DNA of 64,000 nt. Source: Phymatolithon calcareum. Its lineage: Eukaryota > Rhodophyta > Florideophyceae > Hapalidiales. A model generated the notes under the pieces. That model was not told the origin of the DNA. It ran no database searches and worked only from the letters and a program-made list of their open reading frames with translations. The stretch is from positions 806,001 through 870,000 of the forward strand of contig OZ345363.1 in assembly GCA_977006965.1 (NCBI GenBank), in the 5' to 3' direction. Shown here piece after piece: positions 32,529 through 43,181 of the stretch; positions within the stretch are counted from its first letter, which is position 1, and the number at the start of each line of letters is the position of its first letter. A program made the position numbers and the translations under genes.

Positions 32529-33417
32529 ATGCCGTTCCAAACGCCAAAGCTCACAAAGAGCTCCCCTGCTCGAAAATTACTACACGAGAAATTTCGATCG
32601 GGGGCCCTGAAAGAGACCGAGAATTCAAAAATAGTCTGGGAATCAGAAGAGTTGTTCCAGAAGCACAAGCTGGCAAACTTTCGAACGTGATTCAATAACT
32701 TGAGAAAGGAGTTTGAAGGAACAGGTATGTGATTTTCCACTTTTTTGGATGGTTTACCTCACTCCCTGACATGCCAGCGTTCTCTTTTTGCTCAGATTCT
32801 ACTCTCGTGCATGACGATGATGATCTGGGACGCCGATGCAGCGCCTCTGCCGAGGACCGCAAGCGAAGCCGAATGCCTTCGGATGATGAAGATAGCGAGG
32901 ATGATGAGCCTGACTGTGGCGCCGGTGGAGAGCTTTTGCTTGGTGACCGTTCGTTTAAGCCCCTGTACCTAATCTCAACCTGGACGGAACCCGAATGTAT
33001 GACGAAAATGGTGACCGTTACCATTCTGCTTCCTTCCGGTGTAGGCTCTGGAAACTTTTCAATTTCAGTAACGGACGAAGGTCACGCGCTAATGTTGAGT
33101 GTTTTATGGCCTGAGGAGATGATCAATCTGCGTAAACTGCATAAGAAATGGCTACAGGACAAAAAAAGGATTTCAAAGTCTATCACCCGAAGTACGTGGG
33201 CTTTGAAGCTGCTTTGCGCGCGAAGCGCGCCAATACCAGTGATAATGTCGAGTCTTTCGCCAAAATTCGTCTTCCGATTCCGGTGCAGACGCATGTCGAT
33301 GTCAAGATTAGCCTGGCGTGGAAAGGTAGCGACTCCAAGGTTGTCTATGTTGACCTCAAAGCGTTTGTTGAGGACTATGCGGTTGTCAACGATATTGACC
33401 AATTTGAGGTTCTGTAG
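32529..33417 (+). pseudogene. Second protein of the Harbinger element
   Basis: Exon 1 (32529-32724) starts MPFQTPKLTKSSPARKLLHE and contains IVWESEELFQKHKLANFRT, TGA at 32688, then FNNLRKEFEG. A 71-bp intron (32725-32795, GTATGT...CTCAG) leads in phase into DSTLVHDDDD. An acidic run (SDDEDSEDDEPD), TVTILLPSG, then after a one-base loss in the A-run at 33161-33167 the frame resumes KDFKVYHPKYVGFEAAL to FEVL-stop. The W..S.E.F..HK..NFR..FNNLRK pattern resembles a DNA-binding-type module of partner proteins, but it is not the usual Myb-like ORF. Function inferred only from position. Confidence 0.6.
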
Positions 33418-33528
33418 TCCCCGCGGGAGAAAGGCGTTTTAGTGCACTGTCGTATGATTCCCATAAAATTCTGCCATATTTCAAATTTTCGATCTTTTGC
33501 AACTTTCGCATTTTCCCGCAACCCCCTG

Positions 33529-34945
33529 GTCACTGCCGGTTTAACAGAGCACAACTGGGTTTTCGGAGAGACAAGAGCACATATTTGGCCATACTTCGCG
33601 CAAAGAATACTAAGCAAAATGGACACCCGTTCGTTGCTGTACTTAACTTGTCAGCAGCATATGACAGCGTCCCGAGGGATATCCTCCTCGAGCGCCTGAA
33701 AAAAACTTGCCGGCGCACATAACAAAGACGGTATCTTACCTGATGAAACCGTCGTGGATCACGTCGGCAGGAGATGAAACGAAAACGTGGTGCTTTATCG
33801 ACCGAGGTGTTGCGCAGGGCTCCCCTCTTAGTCCGTGCCTATGTAACATATTTATCGATACGTTCGCCGAAGCCGCCGCCCAAGTGAGAAGAACAGTGTC
33901 CGACCATCCAGTGCAGCTATTTGCGGATGACGTTCTTCTTCAGGTAAAGAATGCAAAAGGATTGCAAAAACTATTGGACATAGCGACGAAGTGAGCAGCC
34001 GAGAACTCCGTGAATTGGAACAAAAAGCCAGGAAAGAGCGAGGTCCTTAAGTACAAAGGACTCGAAAAGAAGAAATTCTTCCATTCAAGAAAAGAGCTGC
34101 ACCAGGCCTGGAGACTGTCCTACCTCGGGATCAGTATGAACAACAACGGAGTCCCCGACGATACAGCAATCTCAAGAATTCGGAATGTGATGAAATGCAT
34201 ACACAAACTCCGCTAAATTGGCTTGAACGTCAGAGGACTCCAACCAGCCACGTGAATCAGGATATTCAAGTTGTTGATTCTCCCCAAATGGGAGTATGCC
34301 ATGCACCTGACCCCGATCACGAAACGACTACTATCGGCAATTGAAGCAGCAGAAGGTCTTTTCTACAGATAAGTTTTCGGAAAATATGTCGAGCATCGAA
34401 GGGTGAGGATGCGGGCTCTCTGCCGTCTCGCCAGCCCACAGATGAGGAGAATGCACCCGGCTGAAAGTTTCGACTCAAGCTTAGTAAGACGGAGGAAGGT
34501 CCTGGAGCTTTCAGAAGAATACCAGGGAAGAGAAGATGATCTGGAAGACCTATCAAAGGACATTGAGTATCTCGGGCAAGAGGAACACTTTAAAGAAGCT
34601 CTGAAACAAGCGGAAGAAGGTATGGTGTCAAAAAAGCGACACCTACAAGAAATAATCAAAGCCCGGTCGTTGGAAGAAGAGGGCCGGACAATTATAATCC
34701 AGATCGGCGTACCGAACGACCTACCAGGAATGCTATATATAAGGGACAGAACTATGTGGTTGAGATGCCTGGGAGTCATTTTCAACAGAGTTCCTTCGTG
34801 GAGAAAATCCATTCTGGCGAAGAACTTTGGGACTGGTGCTGTGATTGAGCTTATCGTGTTGCAACGTATGCTACGGTCTATGAAGATGGACCATGTGGTG
34901 TCTGAGAGACCTCGTCGAGGGAACCACCCAAATGCTGACGAATAG
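33529..34945 (+). pseudogene. Alpha LINE RT, second part (inverted segment)
   Basis: Begins in mid-domain with CRFNRAQLGFRRDKST, then VAVLNLSAAYDSVPRD (motif A), a frame change at an A7 run, GVAQGSPLSPCLCNIF (motif B), LFADDVLL (motif C) and YLGISMNNNG. A charged C-terminal region follows (34403-34945; LEDLSKDIEYLGQEEHFKEA) that recurs at 58.7-59.2 kb. It starts exactly at an 8-bp TSD and is the missing continuation of the minus-strand RT ending at 37747. Confidence 0.88.
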
Positions 34946-35143
34946 CCCTTGTAAAGGACACCAAAAGAACAAACTTGACCATGTGTGCAGTCCAGAGGGT
35001 TTATCGATAAGTCCTAGAATTCTAGTCCTTCTCCTTCAACACAGTCGGAGGTCAGAGACTACTTGACGAGTGTGGCAGACAAGTGGGATTCCTGTCGACT
35101 TCAGGCCGGTCACGCAGGACTGTCTCAGAATGTGACCCACTAC
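34946..35143. other. Spacer between alpha LINE and hAT B
   Basis: Nothing recognised. The last 8 bp, CCCACTAC (35136-35143), are the reverse complement of the left flank of hAT A. Confidence 0.6.
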
Positions 35144-37746
35144 CGGGGGTTGTGCAAATTCCATTGCTATCAATTTAATTGCAATTTTTCCCACTTCCAC
35201 CCAAATTGGTTCTTCGAACTGAATTGCAATTAGAATTGGTCGCACTAAATACTGAGGATCGTAGTCGATGAACATTGGACCATGGGAATGTTATGGGGGG
35301 ACGAGTAAAGCAGAATATTGAGGGAATCAATGTACTCACCTCATGTTCAGTACGTGGTCTTTGTTCTAATAATACCCAGAGTACGTAGATGAATATTAGA
35401 CAGAGCACATTAATCGGATGCAAGAATCAACGTACTCACCTTATGTTCAGTACGTGGTCTTTGTTCTAGTAATACCCAGAGTACGTTCTGTATGCCATCA
35501 AAACATCCATGACACTTGGGCCATGGCTACTTCTTGCTATGTTAAATAAAGACGAGATTGAGCCGTTGGACTCCAAACGGTTTCAACAATGGGCCTATTC
35601 ATGTGCTATCATCTACTCAGCTGTATCTATCAATTTACCAACCAGATACAGAACAACGGCTTGAATGTCTTAGCTACGATTAGAGTCCAGCAGTCACGAT
35701 GGTTCAATCTCAAGTATAAAAGGGATAGCATTAGATCTCTTGATTTGAAACCTATCAGCCTTCTCCAAAATTCTCCTGCATTCCGCTTCACAGTCGAGTC
35801 CAACCCACCTATCAGATCTCGTTCAACTTTCCAGCACATTCCGCTCTACTAGCGATGACATTACCTTCACCGAAACCAAAGCCGAAACAAGTTGTGCAGC
35901 TTCTTATGAAGCTCATTCGAGAACAAACCCGTGATATACACTCGCGTCAAGTAGGCCGAACTCGACGGAATGTGCCATTTTGCGTCTATCTCTGCTTAAA
36001 AGGTGATCATCGTACTGGAGGAAGTGAGTTTTTCTTCGAAAAGGGTACTGGGTTCTCCAACCCGTACAATCCTCTCAAGCGTTGCGTTGGAGGTTGAAGC
36101 GAAGAACATTTGCTAGAGATATACCGAGCCGTTCTTGTCGAGAAGTTGAGATCCGGGTCGTCGTACACAGTTCAATCGTCAATGGTGATGTAGCTCACGG
36201 AACGTGAAAAGGCGATGAACAGCTATCTTCGGTTCATCATTTTCAAGTCTCTACCAATTGGATTTGTAGAGGACCGCAAAGTTCGTGCATTCTCCAAGCA
36301 TGGCGCTGCGTTCTGCCATGATACTTTCAAGAAGGTGCTTTTCTCGATTGTCGAGCTGGTTGAGCGCAAAATATCGGATGAGATGAAGCAGACGCATGGG
36401 GCTCTAATGCATGACGCATGGACTCATAACGGGGTCCACTACGTCGGTTTGTTTGCGTCGTACTGCCGCAAGGTCAAGGTTCTAGTGAATGGCAATTTGG
36501 TCGAAGAAGAGGTTCCAGTTGCACCGCTCATCGCCGTAAGCCTTATCGGAGAAGCATCGGAAGCAACTCATGATTCTGGTACTACGGCTACGTCAGAGGT
36601 TACCAAGTTCACTGCTGAAGCGTATGTTCGATTCTTTGAAGACATTATGCACGATGTCTACAAAATCGACGTGCATGAATGGACTACTTGCCTGATAGCC
36701 GACAATTGCAGCGTTAACAAACACTATCGAGTGTGTGCATAGTGTGATGAGAAACTGCCGGATGAGACTAAAAAACCGGGCGATTCTCCGCAATTTATGT
36801 AATCTCAGTCCAGTTATGAACAATGCAACCCGATAGTCTACAACGTATCTCATGCTTCAACGGTTCAATCGTATCAGAAGTGCGTTAATTGCAACAGCGG
36901 ATGCAGAAGGTGCTGACCTAGTAATCGATCGAAGGATCGCGTTCAAGAATAGAGTTGCTAAGTTTGCTGACCAGCTGGGCGAGATCAACACGGTGACCAT
37001 GGAGCTGCAAAAGAGGGCTCTAACACTATCGGATGCACGTCTGGCTTTGGATGAGTTACCTGATGGAATTGATTCTCTCCGATCCATTCCGGAATCAGCA
37101 TTGTTTCAATGCCAGTTGGGTGATTACTATATCTCTCCGACTTCTCAAATCGTGCAAGATGCTTCATTTGAGTCAGGAGTGGTGAAAATCTAAAGTGGGG
37201 AGACAAACAGCATGTCAGACGTTGAGAAAGAGAGGTGCAAGGGGCTATTACAAAGACGAACGGAACAAGATGCTGAGATTGATGTGCACGAACTGATGAA
37301 TATGGCCGACAGAGTAAAGAAACGGAAGAAGAACACCGGAAGCGCGAGATCGAAGGAATACATTAACACCCAATTTATACTGGGGTCCGTTGCTGAGGTG
37401 GAGCGACTTTGGTCTATGGCGAAGTATATTCTGTTAAACCATAGGAAGGGAACATCTCCTATTGTCTTTGAGGCAATGCTTTTTCTGAAAGTCAACCGCT
37501 CCTACTGGGATGAGCAAACCGTGAAGCAGGCTGTGTCTATGGTTATCAACCAACGTGTCGAGAGGGCTATCGAAGAAGATGAAGATTATATGCAGCTAGG
37601 TGAACTTCCTTGAATAAAGTATTGATGTGTATATTGTGGGAAGCCTTCAAATTGCAATGCGAATTGCTGCAAAAAAACTGAGCAATTAAATTGATAAATT
37701 TCACCCGGGACTGCAAACGAAAACAATAGAATTGGCGCAACCCCTG
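35144..37746 (+). mobile_element. hAT transposon copy B
   Basis: 2603 bp, inverted relative to copy A and nearly identical inside. The left end CGGGGGTTGTGCAAATTCC has three changes from the consensus; the right end is intact. Flanks: CCCACTAC on the left, GCAGTGAC (37747-37754) on the right. Confidence 0.92.
35855..37613 (+). pseudogene. hAT transposase of copy B
   Basis: Plus-strand fragments 35855-36097, 36215-36742, 36852-37193 and 37212-37613. The first two share one frame, interrupted by TGA (after CVGG) and TAG. The last two share another, interrupted by TAA at 37191. A deletion after NCSVNK changes frame between them. The C-terminal 133 residues are intact here, unlike copy A: DVHELMNMADR, VERLWSMAKYILLNHRKGTS, SYWDEQTVKQAV. 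As all major lesions are common to both copies, neither can make an active enzyme. Confidence 0.9.
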
Positions 37747-38844
37747 GCAGTGACCCGTTATGTATGGGTCTAGGGCGGAATCAATTATCTTCCTGACCTG
37801 ACTCAGTAGAAAGATAGGCCTGTAGTTTGCCGCAATGTGTTCTGGACCTTGTAGAGAAGAATAAGTATTTCTTGCCGCCATTGTCGCGGGAGGCACCTCA
37901 GTCGTCCGCATGTCTCCCACAGAACCAGAATCAACTCGAAATCGACCTCCTTGTTTGCGTGTAGCATCTCAACAGCAACGCCGTCTGGGCCCACAGCTTT
38001 CCCTCTTGGCGCTCTGTTAAAGGCTCTTCGAATGTGCCTCCTCATTGCTCTGCTAACGGTAAACCTTTCAAGCGTCCCATTCCAATCCTTCTCCGCTTTG
38101 CACACGTTCGAGATGTACGCGGAAAATTTCTCGGGTGCACTGTGGCTCCTAGGGCCCGGTTCTTACCAGTTCGTCGCTCCTTGGACTTCATAACCTTGCT
38201 CGCGACATTTCCAGCCTCAGTGGGGCCCATCTTCTCGATTCCTTGTATATATTTTTCAAATTGTTCCTCTTTCGATTTCCGTACGTTTTTCTGGATCAGC
38301 GCTTTGACCTTTTTCAGCTCATCTTTGTCTGCTTGGAGACTCGTCCTTTGTACCCTTTTGTAAATCCGTTCTCTTTTCTTGGCTAACTGATCGAGCTCTC
38401 TGTTCCAGAACGTCTTGTATCGTCCCGGCCTTGGCTTGTCGGAGGTCCAGGGCTTTGTGATCTTGACGCGTAGAATTTTGTACCAAGCATTGAGGTCATC
38501 TTCCTTGACACAGGCGCGCAGTTTTTGACTATCTCTTGGGTCCACAAGGATATTTCCGCACTGGCTTGTGCCGCTCGTTTTGGGCATTTCCTTGCTGCTC
38601 TTGATATGAACTCTTCCTTCTGCTGTGCGACATTTTGTGATTCAAGAATCGCATTCGAACCGGTGTGTGCTCTGTGTTACCATCCCATGATCCGTTCTGA
38701 ACATACGGAACGTCAGCTTCGGCTGACTTTGTAAGAAATGTGTCTCGCGTTCAGGTCACCCATTATGACAGCTTTTCCACGGCAGTACTTGTGGAGGTAA
38801 GCAAGACACGTGTCGTAGAGTTCTTGTTTGGCTGAAGGCGAAAT

Positions 38845-39696
38845 CGCCCCGAAAGGGGAGTGCAGGAGGCAGAGAAAGCATTCGGGAAGCTGTAAGTTAT
38901 TCCACCATCAAGGACGGAAAGCGGAGAACTAATAGCGTCAGCGGAAACAGCCGTGGAAGAATGGGCAAAATTCATCCTTTAGAGACACACCGCCGCTTAC
39001 ACTGCAGAACGCCCCCAGAAGGATCGCGTCTCGTGCAGTATCTCTCGCAGACAAGCTGGTGAAAGCAGCAAAACGGAAACCAGCACAGAATAAACTGGAG
39101 CACGTACAGCTAGACGCCGACGACCTGGGAAATACCCTGCATTTCAAGTATCTTGGAGTAATGCAATCGGCAGACGGAGACCCTCTCGTTCCTGTCAACC
39201 ACCGCGTCGAAATCGCTTGGTCTCGCTATCGAGAACTCAAACGGGTTCTGACGAGCGGAAATTAGCCCACAGGTCTAAGACTTCGTCTTTTTGGTTCTTC
39301 TGTTCTATCCACGCTCTTATATGGCTGCGAATCATGGAAATTGACGGAAAAAGTGCTGAAGAAACTCAAGTCAACAAGTGCCAAGATGCTCTCGAGAATC
39401 TCGAAAAGGCCAATTGCCGATGAGGCCAGGACACCCACCATAGACGTGATAATGCGAGCCAGAGTCCTTCGTTGGAACTGGCTTGGTCACATTCTTAGAT
39501 TGGACGAGCGCCGCCTGGTCCGCCAGGTGCTGATTCAATGCGTCAGACCAACACCTGAATCAATCTTTGGTGACCTACCTAGCCTAGACGTCCAAACCGC
39601 AGTCCAGCTCGCTAACAATAGAATAGAGTGGAAAAAACTCAGACCCTCGAATCGCTGCTAGACCCATTAGGGGAAAAGGCAAAATGAATGAATGAA
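38845..39696 (+). mobile_element. 5'-truncated LINE with TGAA tail and 12-bp TSD
   Basis: TGAAGGCGAAAT at 38833-38844 recurs at 39697-39708. The insert ends in a short (TGAA)n run that merges with the TSD. Removing it closes the host endonuclease frame between VYISPS and AKQELYD. Confidence 0.92.
39059..39661 (+). pseudogene. RT C-terminal region of the TGAA-tailed LINE
   Basis: Reads FKYLGVMQSADGDP, then a TAG at 39263, then in another frame LLYGCESWKLTEKVLKKLKS and RARVLRWNWLGHILRLDERR to RPSNRC-stop. The order GCESW...W.GH..R is that of the thumb/C-terminal part of RTE- or Craft-like LINEs, distinct from the alpha and beta families here. Confidence 0.8.
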
Positions 39697-39889
39697 TGAA
39701 GGCGAAATGTACACAACGGCCATGGTTATACTTGCAACATTCGCCACCACTGCTTGGTACACTTTTGTAGCTGTCTCGAAGAGGACTTTTGTTGGTTGTC
39801 TATCTCCACCTTCCTGTGGTCGTGTAGAGCAAATTTGGTCATAGTTAACCCTTATCGCAGTGTCTTCTCCTTGGAATGTCTCACACAGC

Positions 39890-40880
39890 CTCAATACCTG
39901 TATGTGATGCCGTTCCATCAGGGCTTAAACCATGGCTGGTTTTTCCGTGTACAAGGCACTAATCCAGCCAAGTTGCGAATACTCAATGCATCTAACGCCA
40001 TGGACAGAAGACATTGTGAAGGCCGCCAAGGAAGTTGAACAAACGTTCTTCAGGCAAATGTTTGGTTCTCTCTCCAGAGGACGGTCAGACACACTCCGAC
40101 TTTTCTGCCGAATCTAATCCCCCAACCAAAGACGGGAAATCCTTGCCTTCGAGATGGTTAGGAGAACTAAGGACAAAGAGAAGAGGTACCTACAAAAGCC
40201 GCCTGAGAGCAGAAACACACAAAAGCTCCAGTCTACCAGAAGCGACATTATCGCAATGGAAAACAGGGAACCGTTTGTGGAAGCAACCAAACACAGTCAA
40301 GCAAAACAGTCTGTCGAAATGCTTCGATCAAGATTTCCTACAATGGAAGGAGATCGTCTCAAATTGAAGAGGAAGAGGAGAATCCCGTCTAACAAGACGA
40401 GCGATCTACCAGAAATCCTCAAACTCCCGACGGTGAAACACAGGCAATTAGCGCTTCAGTACATCTGCGGAAGATTTCGGCATGTGTCGACAGCAAGCAT
40501 GGTGGAAACTTTTGGAAACAGAGTTCGACAGCATATCCTGGAAAACATATGACCTGTTCTGAGAAAAGAGACTGGATACGGAGAAAGCACTTAACGAGCT
40601 CTTGCTATTCAGCAAGACCATCATCCAGTGCATGGAAAACGAAGAAGGAATGCTTTGAAGTCAAGAAACGAGAAGTTACGTAGATGTCCCTCAGGACAGA
40701 AGCCTATTCGCGGGAACACCAGCAGCGAACCCACAAGAACACAACATAGAAGGTAGGACGATCTGGGTTCCAAACTTTCCCCACCGCCTATGGCAGGCGT
40801 TAGGTTTCAGCGGTCTACACACAGGAAGGTAGCAACTGAGGAAGCCTTGCCCGTATATTCGTAAGACTGTTGGGCTTTTT
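39890..40880 (+). pseudogene. Beta LINE C-terminal region and 3' UTR
   Basis: VYKALIQPSCEYSMHLTPWT, EDIVKAAKEVEQTFFRQMFG, then a frame change to RTKDKEKRYLQKPPESRNTQ and KRKRRIPSNKTSDLPEILKL. The 3' UTR (40660-40880) matches the 55.5-55.7 kb copy through CCTTGCCCGTATATTCGTAA. Start approximate. The coding part resumes roughly where the beta LINE at 27.58 kb stops. Confidence 0.8.
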
Positions 40881-40941
40881 TTAAAAAAGCGTCACAGTCT
40901 TTCAAATTTTTAAAAAAAACTTCAATAATTGAAGTTTTTTT
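40865..40941. repeat. Two adjacent A/T hairpins after the LINE 3' UTR
   Basis: GACTGT...GCTTTTTTTAAAAAAGC...ACAGTC (40865-40899) and AAAAAAACTTCAA/TTGAAGTTTTTTT (40913-40925 with 40929-40941, 3-nt loop). Confidence 0.75.
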
Positions 40942-40992
40942 GAAAAAAGAGAACATGCACGGTTGAAAGTTTGATTTTACTTTTTTAAAAAG

Positions 40993-41012
40993 GTTACCAA
41001 CGCATCTGCTGG
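40993..41012 (-). repeat. Fragment of the CTT-tailed family end
   Basis: On the minus strand CCAGCAGATGCGTTGGTAAC, matching the 55.1- and 61.5-kb copies, followed by CTTTTTAAAAAAGTAAAATC, closest to the 1.7-kb copy. Confidence 0.6.
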
Positions 41013-41019
41013 CGCTGAC

Positions 41020-42837
41020 GTGCTCGCTTGAGCATTGTTATAGCGACTCTTCGTCTTGGTGCTCGCGTTAACGATTCGCGTGCGTTAACAAAGTCAGCGG
41101 TAAATGCATCACAGGACGTCATGTGTTGCGTACATTTTGGTTTATTGGTGAAATTATTGCAGCAAGGGCTCTTATTGAAATACATATTGCAGGTTAGTGC
41201 CTTTATTGTTATTGCGAAACCTGTTGTTTTGGCCCATGCCGTGCGTAAAAATAATATTGCTTGAACACCTGCAAGTGGCCACATGCCCAATACGTTCGGA
41301 AGACGAACTGCATTCCACTAAATGCTGCAACGAGTTTGCCATTGTGAATTTCGATACAGGGAGTGTGTGACCTGCTTAATAATCCTGATAATGCTCAATT
41401 TTCCTGAGAAGTACACCCTGTGCGACACACTGGTTATATTTGTCATTCTTGTCCGGCACATTGCTGTATGTTCATTTGCTGCATGGACCAACTTCCCGCT
41501 GCAAAGAACTCCTTGATCTTGTATTGCGAGTACTGAGGAGAACTAAACCAAGAAGGGAAGTCTACAGCAGATTTGGGAGCACATCGCCCCAGCTTTGGAA
41601 ATCATAGTTCAGCTTTCCGGCGCTCAAGGAGTCTGCACTGCAAAAGGGAAATCCGTGTGGAGACAAAACAATTGTTTACCTGATTTTAGCCAATAGCTTA
41701 TTCGCAGTATCGTTAACACAATATTGATTGCCAAACTAGGCTTTATGCCGTTGCACCAGTGCCAAGCAATGATCATGATGTTAATTTTTTGCTGTTTTCT
41801 GGAGAATAAATAAGGTCTGCAACGAACACGCATGGAATCGCAGAGCCTCGGAATCGCTTATTACAATTGGGGCCACAGAGTACAGATGGCTTAGAGAGTT
41901 TTTGGGGATCTGCGGTGTCTCGAGTGGCGCCCTTCCTTCCCATCAGCTGTCGTGTTTGCGTGACGAATCGATATTTGTTTCGCGTTTCTTAAAAGCAAGT
42001 TGGATCAGAATTGAAAACCCTGTCACGGTGTCGTCGTCTAGGGACACAGACATTCCAAGCGCCGAAAACTGAAGTCAGCCTGATGATCATCTGCCTGATC
42101 CTAACTTCGATATGATATTGATACGGAAGTCGCATATTTGCCGACGTCGTCATAAGGGCATGTGCTTTATCTCCGATTTTTTGACAAACCAGAATAGGCC
42201 CCACTGGTTTCGTGAGATCAGCAGCAAACGCGATCCAAGCGTTCGTTCTTTCCCATTGATTTTTATGAAGGCAGAACGAATTCATGTTGGGTGTCCTTGG
42301 TTGTTTGTCTCGACACTGGTATTGAAACCCTAAAATGATTAAAGCTTTTTGAACTTCACGTGTGACTCCGCTCAACTGCCCCGCCTCATCGCACCGTGGT
42401 TATCATACCCACATTCAAGTCGACTTCCTTAAATTTTCATTTACAATTCATTTATTGAGAACGACACGGGCCCTGAATATCTTGAAATAACTTGGATCCT
42501 CCTCAGGAAGATTTTCGAAAATAGTTCGCTCCGTTGCACGAGTGCAGCTACGACATGCCAAATAATTTTAAAAGCTCAATTTTCCATGGAGAGCGCTTAC
42601 AATTGCGCACAGCCATCTCTCTGCGGAGCTCATACGAAAAGAGCAGGCCGTGTACTTTTTTGGTATTTCTCAGTGTTTGCGAACACACGTGGTTCTTGAG
42701 AGAATGCCGAGAACCCAGCAACAAATCCCAGTTGGACACGTCCAGATAGCTTGCTTTCGTTCTACTCAATTTCAATTAAAATCAGGGCTTATTGTCCACG
42801 GAACTCTTAGACAATTTCACTAATTTTTCCTTGTTCT
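41020..42837. other. No recognised gene
   Basis: The longest frame is 128 aa on the minus strand (41989-42375), without a known motif. The end of this stretch must hold the promoter of the zinc-finger gene. Confidence 0.4.
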
Positions 42838-43181
42838 ATGACGCTATTTTCCTTCCCCGCGAGCAATTGGCTCGCGTTTTTGTTGGCGTTGTCCACGACG
42901 CGGGAGAAGTCATGGAAAAAATATTTTAAAAATACTATTCCCTACGCCCCCCGCTCTTCGACTCTTGTCCCGTACAGAATCAGCCATTCTACCTCTATTA
43001 AAGCAGTCCCGAAGTCCAAAGTATGGTGCTCGATCCAACCCAAGGCCGCACCATCACCGCACTCTTTCCTACGCACTACCGCAAAGCAACAAGAGCTTCT
43101 TCTCGAAGTTGTTGCTAAATTGCACACCCCGTCTTATTTGTTCAGGGTTGCGCGGAAAAAGGGCATCCTAATTCGATCATC

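Larger units (their letters stand above)
30465..33525. mobile_element. PIF/Harbinger-like DNA transposon
   Basis: 3061 bp with inverted ends GGGGCTGCGGGAAAACGCGAA (left, last base excluded from the match) and GGGGTTGCGGGAAAATGCGA (right, inverted). A 3-bp direct repeat CTG (30462-30464, 33526-33528) borders it. The left CTG is also the last three bases of hAT A, so the insertion is exactly at the hAT tip. It carries two oppositely oriented genes: a DDE transposase (-) and an acidic partner protein (+). Confidence 0.85.
37747..39900 (-). pseudogene. Alpha LINE endonuclease and RT, first part
   Basis: Reading the minus strand from about 39.9 kb: ANVASITMAVVYISPS, interrupted by another LINE (38845-39696), then AKQELYDTCLAYLHKYCRGK and IMGDLNARH (APE endonuclease); a basic linker FWNRELDQLAKKRERIYKRV (38042-38587); then RT motifs RGKAVGPDGVAVEML and NYRPIFLLSQVRKIIDSALD, ending YITGHC at the TSD of hAT B. 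The continuation lies at 33529. Its 5' limit near 39.88-39.93 kb is uncertain. Confidence 0.85.
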
